From contig CAJTUM010000010.1 of assembly GCA_910579575.1 (NCBI GenBank), positions 1 through 64,000 of the forward strand: DNA of 64,000 bases. The letters run 5' to 3'. Under the pieces are notes generated by a model, which had not been told where the DNA came from, searched no databases, and was given only the letters and a program-made list of their open reading frames with translations. Every line of letters starts with the position of its first letter. Within the stretch, counting starts at the first letter, position 1. The DNA is from an uncultured Eubacteriales bacterium (GTDB lineage: Bacteria > Bacillota > Clostridia > Oscillospirales > Butyricicoccaceae). A program made the position numbers and the translations under genes. Below are positions 49,674 through 57,792 of the stretch, in pieces.

Positions 49674-50315
49674 CTAATGTTCAGCGCCTTCGACGGCATG
49701 CAGATCCTGGGTATGGAGGACGCAGGCTTCCAAAGCGGCGCAAACGGCCCGAAGCATCTGTTCCAAAGACAAGGAAGGGGTATTGGGCTTGTCCACAACT
49801 TGCTCTGTCAAATAGGGAACATGAATAAAGCCGCCCCGGGTCTGAGGAAAGCGCTTGTGAATGTGATACAGCAGGCCGTACATCAGATGGTTGCAGACAT
49901 AGGCGCCGGCGGTATTGGAAACTTGGGCAGGCACGCCGGCTTGGCGAACGGCCTGAGCCATGGCTTTAACAGGCAAATTGGAAAAATAAGCAGTTTCTCC
50001 GTCTGGCGCAATGGGTTGGTCGATGGGCTGAACGCCGGCATTGTCTGGAATGCGGGCGTCAGACAGATTGAGCGCCACCCGCTCGGGACAAATAGCGCTG
50101 CGGCCCCCGGCTTGCCCTAAGCAAAGGACGATATCCGGCTTTTCCGCTTCCATAGCTTGGACCAGGGTCCGAATGGATTGGCCGAAAACGCAGGGAATTT
50201 CATAGGAGACGATTTGAGCGCCGGCAATTTGCCTGGGCAGACCTTGCGCAATCTTCAAGGCTGGGTTGACGGTTTCGCCGCCAAAAGGCTCGAAGCCAGT
50301 AACGAGAATTTTCAT
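49674..50315 (-). CDS. pcp: Pyroglutamyl-peptidase I
   Basis: 213 aa from ATG 50315 (GAAAGGAG upstream). C15 cysteine peptidase: VTGFEPFGGETVNPA (about 5-19), ICPERVALN with catalytic Glu (about 81), NTAGAYVCNHLMYG with catalytic Cys (about 144), GGFIHVPYL with His (about 168). Removes N-terminal pyroglutamate from peptides in the cytoplasm. Confidence 0.95.
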   Translation of the reverse strand: MKILVTGFEPFGGETVNPALKIAQGLPRQIAGAQIVSYEIPCVFGQSIRTLVQAMEAEKPDIVLCLGQAGGRSAICPERVALNLSDARIPDNAGVQPIDQPIAPDGETAYFSNLPVKAMAQAVRQAGVPAQVSNTAGAYVCNHLMYGLLYHIHKRFPQTRGGFIHVPYLTEQVVDKPNTPSLSLEQMLRAVCAALEACVLHTQDLHAVEGAEH

Positions 50316-50503
50316 AAAAACGCTCCTTTCGCAAAACAACGAAAACAAACGGAGCTTCAGGAAGACTTTTCCTGGAGCCTTGTGCTTTTAACAAAAGTCT
50401 GATAGAATGACGGTAAGATAGTTTGAGCGGCGTCCTTGCCAGTGGGGCGGGACGCGGAAAAGCGGTTTGTCTACAAAAGTCTAACTGGAGAAGGGAGTTT
50501 ATC

Positions 50504-51016
50504 ATGATGAGCGTTATGGAAGCGATTGAAAAAAGAAAAAGTATTCGGGCTTATCAAAGCCAACCCATTGAGCAAGAGAAGCTGGATCAGATTTTAGAGG
50601 CCGGTCGGTTGGCGCCTTCGGCCACCAATCAGCAAGCTTGGAAATTTATCTTGGTCACAGACCCGGAGCTGCGGCAAAAGATGGTCGCCGCCTGTCGGAA
50701 CCAGGCGTTTGTAGGCCAGGCGCCTCTGGTAATGGTATTGTGTTCCAACGAGGTGCGGGATATGCCCTGCGGCCAGCCGGCGCGGACCATCGATTGCTCG
50801 ATCGCTTTGTCTTATATGCAGCTTCAGGCGGCGGAGCTGGGCATTGGAAGCTGCTGGTTGGGCGCTTTTTCTGCGGAAGAGGTGCGGGAGCTGCTGAACA
50901 TTCCCGAGGAATATCAGATTGTGGCGGTATCGCCCTTTGGCTACCCGGCGGAAGACGGACGGCAACGCAGCCGCAAGCCCAGGGAAGAGCTTATCTGCCG
51001 CGATCAGTGGAAGTAA
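50504..51016 (+). CDS. Nitroreductase-family FMN oxidoreductase
   Basis: 170 aa from ATG 50504 (GGAGAAGGGAG upstream; a second ATG follows at 50507). FMN-binding RKSIRAYQSQPIEQEKL (about 12-28) and APSATNQQAWKF (about 39-50), late GIGSCWLGAF (about 110-119) and GYPAEDGRQRSRKP. Short form without extra domains; substrate unknown. Followed by a strong terminator. Confidence 0.9.
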   Translation: MMSVMEAIEKRKSIRAYQSQPIEQEKLDQILEAGRLAPSATNQQAWKFILVTDPELRQKMVAACRNQAFVGQAPLVMVLCSNEVRDMPCGQPARTIDCSIALSYMQLQAAELGIGSCWLGAFSAEEVRELLNIPEEYQIVAVSPFGYPAEDGRQRSRKPREELICRDQWK

Positions 51017-51042
51017 AACCAATTCTATCGCCTGCTCGTTTC

Positions 51043-51075
51043 AAAGCAGCCCTCCCAAGGGGGCTGCTTTTTTTC
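51043..51075 (+). terminator. Terminator after the nitroreductase gene
   Basis: AAAGCAGCCC / GGGCTGCTTT with an 8-nt loop and TTTTTT tract. Confidence 0.85.
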
Positions 51076-51096
51076 TGCTGACAAGGCGGTTTTCGT

Positions 51097-51957
51097 CTAT
51101 TTTTTGTGCTTCCGCTTCAACATTTTCCACAAGGAGGGCAGAGCTTCTTCCAAAAGGACGCCTTCCAAGGGAGGCGTATCCGCATTGTGGGTTTGCAAAA
51201 TGCAGCTCTGGACGAAATCCACCGCAACGCTTACCGCCCAATTCAGCTGATCCAAGCCGCCTCGCAGCAGCGCCGCCGTCAGCACAGAGGTAAACAGGTC
51301 CCCTGTGCCGGGGAAATAAGCGCCCACCTGAGGACGAAAAGCAGAGCCTTTTTCGCCTTGACGAGTTTGATAAACCGCGCCGATGTTGCCGGCGCCGTCC
51401 CGCACGCCGGTGACGACGACAGCGCCGCAACCCAGCTGTAGCAGCCGATCCAGGCAGCTTTCGATGAAATCTGGATTGTTCCGCCAAACGTCGGGCTCTT
51501 GGCCCAACAACATGGCGGCTTCGGTGAGATTGGGGGTAATCACATGAGCGCGGCCGCAGTACTCCGCCATTTTGCCGGCGAATTCCGGCCCAAAAGCGCC
51601 GGCATAAGCCTTGCCATTATCGCCCATTACCGGGTCCACAACCAACAGGCTGCCGGGCTTGGCGCAAGTTTCATAGAGAGCCAGCATCTGCTCCGCCTGG
51701 CGGATATCGCTCATATATCCGCTGTAAAAACCGTCAAATTGACAGCCAATAGCCTGCCAGTTGGCGACGCAGGAGGGCAAATCCTCCGTCAGATCCCGAA
51801 TGGTCACATTGGGGTAAGCGGTGTGGGCGGAAAGCACCGCACCCACCAACGGACAGCACTGAATGCCCGCCGCTGCGCAGATGCTGACGGCAGTGGTCAT
51901 AGAGCCCCGTCCAAAGCCTGAAATATCATGCAATGCTGCGATTCTCAGATGTTCCAT
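51097..51957 (-). CDS. pdxY: Pyridoxal/pyridoxamine kinase
   Basis: 286 aa from ATG 51957. Ribokinase-like PdxK/PdxY fold: ALHDISGFGRGSMTTAV (about 8-24), FYSGYMSD, VVDPVMGDNGKAY (about 118-130), ITPNLTEAAML and the C-terminal FPGTGDLFTSVLTAALL (about 219-235) with the catalytic Asp in GTGD. Phosphorylates B6 vitamers. The start is preceded by a small hairpin GCCCGC TTCG GCGGGC, with AGGAG beyond it, which is unusual and may slow initiation. Confidence 0.9.
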   Translation of the reverse strand: MEHLRIAALHDISGFGRGSMTTAVSICAAAGIQCCPLVGAVLSAHTAYPNVTIRDLTEDLPSCVANWQAIGCQFDGFYSGYMSDIRQAEQMLALYETCAKPGSLLVVDPVMGDNGKAYAGAFGPEFAGKMAEYCGRAHVITPNLTEAAMLLGQEPDVWRNNPDFIESCLDRLLQLGCGAVVVTGVRDGAGNIGAVYQTRQGEKGSAFRPQVGAYFPGTGDLFTSVLTAALLRGGLDQLNWAVSVAVDFVQSCILQTHNADTPPLEGVLLEEALPSLWKMLKRKHKK

Positions 51958-52214
51958 GGCAAAATCGCCCGCCGAAGCGGGCTGTTCACTCCTTTTTATG
52001 GAAATTTTCTTCGCCTGTCTAAGACGACGGATTCTTTGAGCATATTGTATCACAGACGAACATAAATTGATAGAGGCGGTCCGCAGAGACAGACGGCGGA
52101 GAATTTGACAATTCATATGTTATTCTCTGATAGCAATGGCGTCGTTATTATATCATTGAAAATCTATTTTAGCAAGAAGTCCGTAAGAATGTTTCGGCAG
52201 AAAGGGAAGTCTTT

Positions 52215-55049
52215 ATGGAAAAAATAAAAAAGACGCTGAAAGGATCGTTGGTCGTATTGTTGTGGGCGATATGCCTGTGGGGGCCGGCTTGCCAAGCGGC
52301 GGAGGAGGAAACGATGCGGGGAGTCTGGATTTCCACTGTGGCAAATCTGGACTACCCTTCTTCGCAAGGGCTTTCCAAGGCGGAGCTGACGGCGGAACTG
52401 GACGAAATGCTGGACACTATGGAGCAAGCGGGCCTAAACGCCGCCTTTTTTCAGGTCCGCCCCTGCGCAGATTCTTTTTATCCCTCTAAAATTTTTCCTT
52501 ACAGCGTCTATTTTACCGGCGAACAAGGGCAGCCGCCGGCAGAGTCCTTTGATCCGCTGGCTTATCTGGTGGAGCAGGCCCACGCCAGAGGCATTCAGGT
52601 TCATGCCTGGGTGAACCCATATCGAATCACTCAAAACTCTCCAGGCTCCTGGCAGGCCGGTATGGAGCAGCTGGCGGAATGGCATCCGGCTCGGCAACGC
52701 CCAGAGTTGGTCCGGCTTTACCAGGGCAATCTATATTTTGATCCAGGTCAGCCTGCTGCTCGAGAGCTGATTGTCCAGGGCGTTCAAGAAATTTTGGACA
52801 ATTATCCGGTGGACGGCGTTCATATTGACGATTATTTCTATCCTGGCCAGGAGTTTGACGACGGCGAAACCTATGCCGCCTATGGAGCGGGACTATCTTT
52901 AGAGGATTTCCGCCGACAAAGCGTCAACGACCTGGTCCGGCAGCTGAGTCAAGCGGCTCGCGGCGCCGGGCGGCAATTCGGCGCGGCGCCCTTCGGCATC
53001 TGGGCCAACGCCTCTTCCATGGAAGGAGGCAGCGACACCCAGGGCACGCAAAGCTATTCTGATCATTACGCCGACAGCCTAAAATGGATGCAGGAGGGCT
53101 GGCTGGATTATATCGCCCCGCAGCTTTACTGGTATTCTGGGCAGCCGGAAGCGGATTTTACCAAACTGCTGGAGTGGTGGAGCAATCAGGCGGAGGCGGC
53201 GGGATGTCGCCTTTGCCCGGGCATCGCCGCCTACAAGGCCATGGGCGGCGATCAGGCGGAGCCCTGGCAAGGCTGCGGTGAAATTGAAAATCAGCTGCGT
53301 CAGATGGCGGCGGAACCCCAATGTCAGGGGTGCCTGTTTTTCCGCTATGGCATATTGCGGGAACATCCGCCGTTGTTGGCCGCGGCCTCTCAAGCGTTTC
53401 CGGAGAACGGAGAAAACGGTCCAATAGAGGAGGAAGGACGGTCCGTCGGCGCCGGCCAGAAGCTGGCGGTATCTCGGCCGGAGGACCTGATGCGCACGGA
53501 TTTGGATTGCTTCTATTTCTGCGGTCTTTCCGACCCCTCTCAGCCGCTGACTGTCAACGGGCAGCTGGTGCAAAGCCGAGCCGCCGACGGCAGCTGGGGC
53601 GTTCTGCTTCCGCTGGAGCAGGGGTTTAATACTTTTGTGGTGGAAAATGGTCAAGACAAGGTTGTCCGTCGGCTGCTGCGCGGTCTGCCCACCCAGTATA
53701 TGGGCGAAGCCTGGCCTGAGGGAGATACATACCTGCCGCAGGGGGAAAAGGCGCGGCTATCGTTGGAAGGGCGGTCTGGAGGCCAGGCGTGGGCTCTGTT
53801 TTGCGGCGAAGCCTTGCCGCTGATTTACCAGGACGGCCAATATCAAGGAGAATGCTCTCTGCCCGGCGGCGCTCGTGGACAGATCACCCGTTACGGACCG
53901 CCGCTCTATGTGATGCGACGGGGAGATTTCGTTTCAGTCTCTCTGGCTCAGGGCGGGCTATATCAGATTGGTCCTGGCGCGGCTTTGGATTATACAGTAA
54001 AAACTGATTTGTGCGACGTGCTGATAGAAGCCGACGCTTCCCAAGGCTCTTGCGGCGTGCTGCGCCAGGGAATGACGGGCCCCGCAGAGCGGGTAGAAAA
54101 CGGTTATATATTGGCGCAGGAGCTGGGGTATCTGCGGCTGGAGGACGCAGACCTTTCTCTGAGCCGCGGCGACGCCCAGGTTCTGCCTTCTGGATGTCAA
54201 GAGGAGGAAGAGTGCGTGCGGCTGCGATTTTCTTCAGACAGGGCGTTGGCCGCCAAATGCGCGTATGAAAACAGCCAATTTGTCCTGACATTCCCTGGGG
54301 CGGCCTCGAAATACCCCTTGTCGGGCGACCTGTTTGGCCAGACCGGCGCTCAGATCCAAGGAGACAGCTTGGTTTATACCTTCACTCTGAAAAATATTCA
54401 GCCTGCTGGATTTTATTTTGAGCAAACAGACCAAGGAGCCGAGCTGATCGTGCGGGCTAAGGCTCAGCCTGCTCAAGGGCTGGAAGGAGTGACTATTTTG
54501 CTGGACCCAGGCCATGGCGGCGGTCAGACCGGCGCTCTGGGCTGCGACCCAGGTCAGCCGGAAAAACAGGTGAATCTGCGCATGGCTCAGGCCCTGGAGG
54601 AAAAGCTGACCGCTCTGGGAGCCCAGGTGGAGATGACCAGACAGAAGGATGGGGACGTTTCGCTGAATCAGCGATATCGGCAGTCTTTCCGCTTGATGCC
54701 GGATCTGTTTCTTTCGCTGCACTGCAATAGCGCTCCAGATGATACGGATATTTCCACAGCCGCCGGATTCACGGCCTATTGCCAGGGGGACCTGGCGCAG
54801 CCGCTGGCGCAAAGCCTGGCCCAGGCCGCCGAAGAAACCGGCCGAGCCGCAAACCCGGCGGTGGACGACAGCCGGCTCTATCTGTGCCGCCAGAGCCATA
54901 CCGCCGCCATTTTGCTGGAGAACGGGTATCTGCCCAATCCCTTTGAATTTTCCGACATCGTTTCCGATCAGAGCGTCGATCAGCTTACCCAGGCTCTGGC
55001 CCAGGCGATATTGGAATATTACAGCCCGCAGCCCAATCCATCGTTTTGA
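52215..55049 (+). CDS. Secreted family-10-like glycosidase (GHL10) fused to N-acetylmuramoyl-L-alanine amidase
   Basis: 944 aa. Signal peptide (about 1-28). GHL10/YngK-like domain (about 34-390): MRGVWISTVANLDYPSSQ, GLNAAFFQVRPCADSFYPS, VHAWVNPYRIT, VDGVHIDDYFYPG (catalytic region) and DYIAPQLYWYSG. A beta-rich middle (about 420-750) without a named domain. C-terminal amidase_3 (about 760-940): ILLDPGHGGGQTGALG (zinc His), Glu in PEKQVNLRMAQ, SLHCNSAP (zinc His) and a last catalytic Glu in AILLENGYLPNP. It would cut glycan and stem-peptide bonds of peptidoglycan. 14 nt before a LysM-GH18 gene. Confidence 0.88.
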   Translation: MEKIKKTLKGSLVVLLWAICLWGPACQAAEEETMRGVWISTVANLDYPSSQGLSKAELTAELDEMLDTMEQAGLNAAFFQVRPCADSFYPSKIFPYSVYFTGEQGQPPAESFDPLAYLVEQAHARGIQVHAWVNPYRITQNSPGSWQAGMEQLAEWHPARQRPELVRLYQGNLYFDPGQPAARELIVQGVQEILDNYPVDGVHIDDYFYPGQEFDDGETYAAYGAGLSLEDFRRQSVNDLVRQLSQAARGAGRQFGAAPFGIWANASSMEGGSDTQGTQSYSDHYADSLKWMQEGWLDYIAPQLYWYSGQPEADFTKLLEWWSNQAEAAGCRLCPGIAAYKAMGGDQAEPWQGCGEIENQLRQMAAEPQCQGCLFFRYGILREHPPLLAAASQAFPENGENGPIEEEGRSVGAGQKLAVSRPEDLMRTDLDCFYFCGLSDPSQPLTVNGQLVQSRAADGSWGVLLPLEQGFNTFVVENGQDKVVRRLLRGLPTQYMGEAWPEGDTYLPQGEKARLSLEGRSGGQAWALFCGEALPLIYQDGQYQGECSLPGGARGQITRYGPPLYVMRRGDFVSVSLAQGGLYQIGPGAALDYTVKTDLCDVLIEADASQGSCGVLRQGMTGPAERVENGYILAQELGYLRLEDADLSLSRGDAQVLPSGCQEEEECVRLRFSSDRALAAKCAYENSQFVLTFPGAASKYPLSGDLFGQTGAQIQGDSLVYTFTLKNIQPAGFYFEQTDQGAELIVRAKAQPAQGLEGVTILLDPGHGGGQTGALGCDPGQPEKQVNLRMAQALEEKLTALGAQVEMTRQKDGDVSLNQRYRQSFRLMPDLFLSLHCNSAPDDTDISTAAGFTAYCQGDLAQPLAQSLAQAAEETGRAANPAVDDSRLYLCRQSHTAAILLENGYLPNPFEFSDIVSDQSVDQLTQALAQAILEYYSPQPNPSF

Positions 55050-55062
55050 GGAGGCCGACGCC

Positions 55063-56370
55063 ATGGAAATCCATATCGTGTCGCCAGGAGACACATTGTT
55101 CAGCATAGCTCGGCAATATCAGGTTCCAGCATCTCAGATCGCTTTGGATAACGGTCTAAGCGGCCAGGCTCGGCTGGTTGTGGGCCAGGCTTTGGTTATT
55201 CAATTTCCCAGCCAGATTCACGTCGTGCAACCGGGAGAAACCTTGTCCGACATTGGCCGACAATATGGCCTTTCTCAGCGCCAGCTTTACCAAAACAACC
55301 CCATTCTCCAGGGAAGAGATTCGATTTATCCGGGCCAAACGTTGGTTCTTTCCTATCGCCAACAAAAAATCGGGAGTTTGGAAACAAACGGATATGCCTA
55401 TCCATATATCAGCGACAGACTGCTGCAAAGCGTTTTGCCCTATCTTTCGGCGATGACGCCCTTTACCTATGGGTTTACGCCTCAGGGAAATCTGGTGGAT
55501 CTCAACGACCGGCAGATGATCGCGATGGCGCAAAGAATGGACGTCGCGCCGCTGATGCATCTTTCCACGTTGACAGAATCCGGCGGGTTTTCCAACGAAT
55601 TGGCCCATATGGCCTTGACGGACGTCACATTGCAGAAAGCGCTGATTGAAAATGTCCTTCTGACCATGCAGGACAAGGGATACCGAGGGTTGGATGTGGA
55701 TTTTGAGTTTGTCTACCGACAGGACGCCGGCCTTTACGCTCAGTTTATCCGACGCATGGCGGAACGGTTCAACCCTTTGGGCTATCCGGTGATTGTGGCG
55801 TTGGCGCCCAAAACCTCTTCTGATCAGCCTGGTTTGCTCTATGAAGGCCATGATTACGCCGCCCTGGGGGCCGCGGCCAATCGGACGTTGCTGATGACCT
55901 ATGAGTGGGGGTATACCTATGGCCCGCCTATGGCGGTAGCGCCGCTGCCCAGCGTCCGGCGGGTGGCGGAATACGCTTTGACCCAAATTCCAGCGGAAAA
56001 GATTTGGTTGGGCGTCCCCACATATGGCTACGATTGGCCGCTGCCCTTTGTGCAGGGACAAAGCAAAGCCACGTCTCTTTCGCCTCAGCAGGCCCTGAAC
56101 TTAGCGCTGGCATACGGCGCCGAAATCCTGTACAGCGACCAAAGCCAAGCGCCTTGGTTTCGTTATACCGACAGACAAGGTCAGATTCACGAAGTCTGGT
56201 TTGAGGACGCCCGCAGTATCCAGGCCAAACTGGCTTTGACTGGAGAATACGGTTTTTCCGGCGTGGGATACTGGAATCTAATGCGGGAATTTCCCCAAAA
56301 TTGGCGAGTGCTCAACGCCCTCTATCATATTGACGCAATTGGAGCAAGCCGACAGCCGAACTCTCTGTGA
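55063..56370 (+). CDS. LysM-GH18 spore-cortex hydrolase, SleL/YaaH-like
   Basis: 435 aa from ATG 55063 (GAGGAGG upstream). Two N-terminal LysM domains (HIVSPGDTLFSIARQYQVPA, about 3-22; HVVQPGETLSDIGRQYGLSQ, about 55-74) bind peptidoglycan. The GH18 domain (about 105-430) has the catalytic GLDVDFEFV (DxDxE, about 210-218), MTYEWGYTYGPP and a late GVGYWNL. No signal peptide, as usual for spore-located SleL. Probably an N-acetylglucosaminidase acting on spore cortex fragments; context with the amidase fits spore germination. Confidence 0.88.
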   Translation: MEIHIVSPGDTLFSIARQYQVPASQIALDNGLSGQARLVVGQALVIQFPSQIHVVQPGETLSDIGRQYGLSQRQLYQNNPILQGRDSIYPGQTLVLSYRQQKIGSLETNGYAYPYISDRLLQSVLPYLSAMTPFTYGFTPQGNLVDLNDRQMIAMAQRMDVAPLMHLSTLTESGGFSNELAHMALTDVTLQKALIENVLLTMQDKGYRGLDVDFEFVYRQDAGLYAQFIRRMAERFNPLGYPVIVALAPKTSSDQPGLLYEGHDYAALGAAANRTLLMTYEWGYTYGPPMAVAPLPSVRRVAEYALTQIPAEKIWLGVPTYGYDWPLPFVQGQSKATSLSPQQALNLALAYGAEILYSDQSQAPWFRYTDRQGQIHEVWFEDARSIQAKLALTGEYGFSGVGYWNLMREFPQNWRVLNALYHIDAIGASRQPNSL

Positions 56371-56388
56371 ACAAAAAAGTAATATGCC

Positions 56389-56443
56389 AAAGCGCCCGCA
56401 GCCGGAACCTTTTTCAAAAGGGTGAACCGGCGGCGGGCGCTTT
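56389..56443. terminator. Long hairpin terminator, probably bidirectional
   Basis: AAAGCGCCCGC / GCGGGCGCTTT outer stem with inner CCGG / CCGG pairing, between convergent genes. The T-tract is short on the plus strand. Confidence 0.6.
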
Positions 56444-56487
56444 GGCGTATGAATCAACCGAGCTCAGGTTGTCGGGGCGTCCCGACA

Positions 56488-57012
56488 CTAACGAGTAAAT
56501 TTATCCCAGAAGGGAAGCAAGCCGGATTTGAAACAGAGGATCAAAGCCGCGGCGCCGCCGATGGCAGCTTGAAGGATCTCAAAGGGCAGTTTGAGCACGG
56601 CATATTCCGGCGTGCTGTAAACAAATGCCCGGCCCACGGTATAGCCCGTCACCATAAGGACGCCGCCCAGCAGAACGCCCAACAAAGCGGCTCGGCCCCG
56701 GCGCTCCGGCTTGGCTCGGCGAACGATCTGTGAGATGACGACGGCCTGGAGCCCATGGGAAATCAGAGATACAAACATAGGAGCGGGATAAAAGAAAAAA
56801 TCTCCCAGAAAAGACCCCACGCCTCCAGCGATAAAAGCCCCCAGCGGGTCCAGCAGAACAGCGGCGGTGCAGATTACCACATCGCACAGATAGAGATGCC
56901 CGCCAGGCACAGGGATGCTGAAGGAGCTCATGGCCGTCGTCATGGCCATGAGCAGGGCTGTCGTCGTCATCCATTTGACGGGCTGTTTTTTGCGGAAATC
57001 GGATTGCTGCAT
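56488..57012 (-). CDS. ECF transporter S component, substrate unknown
   Basis: 174 aa from ATG 57012 (AAGGAG 9 nt upstream). Six-helix integral protein; the start MTTTALLMAMTTAMSSFSIP (about 15-34) carries the alanine/methionine-rich helix that docks to EcfT, and GDFFFYPAPMFVSLISHGLQ (about 70-89) is a typical substrate-loop region. No EcfA or EcfT gene nearby, so it would use a shared energising module. A -10 TATAAT lies just upstream, but no riboswitch. Confidence 0.85.
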   Translation of the reverse strand: MQQSDFRKKQPVKWMTTTALLMAMTTAMSSFSIPVPGGHLYLCDVVICTAAVLLDPLGAFIAGGVGSFLGDFFFYPAPMFVSLISHGLQAVVISQIVRRAKPERRGRAALLGVLLGGVLMVTGYTVGRAFVYSTPEYAVLKLPFEILQAAIGGAAALILCFKSGLLPFWDKFTR

Positions 57013-57176
57013 AATATCTATCTCCTTTTTTGGCGTTGGAACGATTATACCGCCAAACTGATATGGTTTCAAAAGCCAAATTGCGATTTGTTTATGGTAT
57101 CACATGGGGGAGAAGCGGAAAAAACACGAGAAATCGGGGGAGTGAAAAAAATCTTCAAAAAAATTTGAAAAACCCC

Positions 57177-57205
57177 TTTACAAAATGGCTTTTTGCCTGT
57201 ATACT
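57177..57205 (+). promoter_or_regulatory. Promoter of the tRNA cluster
   Basis: -35 TTTACA, 17-bp spacer, -10 TATACT, 38 nt before tRNA-Trp. Confidence 0.7.
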
Positions 57206-57242
57206 ATAAAAGCGTCGTGAGGATAAAGACGCTGAGTGATAC

Positions 57243-57318
57243 AGGGGTATAGCTCAGCTGGTAGAGCAGTGGTCTCCAAAACCACGTGCCGAGGGTTCAA
57301 GTCCTTCTGCCCCTGCCA
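57243..57318 (+). tRNA. tRNA-Trp(CCA)
   Basis: Acceptor AGGGGTA / TGCCCCT, D-arm AGCTCAGCTGGTAGAGC, anticodon stem GTGGT / ACCAC with loop CTCCAAA (anticodon CCA), T-arm with TTCAA, encoded CCA end. Confidence 0.95.
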
Positions 57319-57321
57319 TAT

Positions 57322-57398
57322 GGCCGTGTAGTTCAGTTGGTTAGAACGCTAGCCTGTCACGCTAGAGGTCGACGGTTCGAGCCCGTTCACGGTCGCCA
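57322..57398 (+). tRNA. tRNA-Asp(GUC)
   Basis: Acceptor GGCCGTG / CACGGTC, D-arm with AGTTGGTTAGA, anticodon loop CTGTCAC (anticodon GTC), T-arm ACGG TTCGAGC CCGT, encoded CCA end. Confidence 0.95.
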
Positions 57399-57402
57399 TC
57401 AT

Positions 57403-57478
57403 GCTGTTGTAGCTCAGTTGGCAGAGCACGTCATTGGTAATGACGAGGTCGGCAGTTCGAATCTGCTCAACAGCTCCA
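57403..57478 (+). tRNA. tRNA-Thr(GGU)
   Basis: Acceptor GCTGTTG / CAACAGC perfect, anticodon stem CGTCA / TGACG with loop TTGGTAA (anticodon GGT), T-arm with TTCGAAT, encoded CCA end. Confidence 0.95.
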
Positions 57479-57481
57479 GAG

Positions 57482-57511
57482 AAAAAGACACCCAAATGGG
57501 TGTCTTTTTTG
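57482..57511 (+). terminator. Terminator of the tRNA cluster
   Basis: AGACACCC AAAT GGGTGTCT flanked by AAAA and TTTTTT. The 314-nt gap 57479-57792 contains this, the next promoter and a GC-rich leader of about 130 nt with no clear gene. Confidence 0.9.
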
Positions 57512-57627
57512 TATTCGGCCTCTCTCAGTCCGCATAAAAAATAGAGGATAATGGGATGAAGAAAAGTCTGTCGCCGCAGTTTTTCTTTTCGATTTCCTTG
57601 AAACAAACAAATTGGGAATTTTATTGC

Positions 57628-57657
57628 TTGCGCATTCCGCCCGAATCAGGGTATAAT
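57628..57657 (+). promoter_or_regulatory. Promoter of the GDH-like gene
   Basis: -35 TTGCGC, 18-bp spacer, -10 TATAAT, 135 nt before the chosen ATG, leaving a long untranslated leader. Confidence 0.55.
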
Positions 57658-57792
57658 AATTAAAGGAGTTTGCTTTGGCAAAAAAGAACCAGGAAGCCTG
57701 CGCTGGAGCTCGACTGCGGGCGGCGGGGAAGAGGAAACCGGAGCACGCCCGTCGCGTCGCCGGGGCAGGCGATAGAGGAAGGTGGGAGAAAA

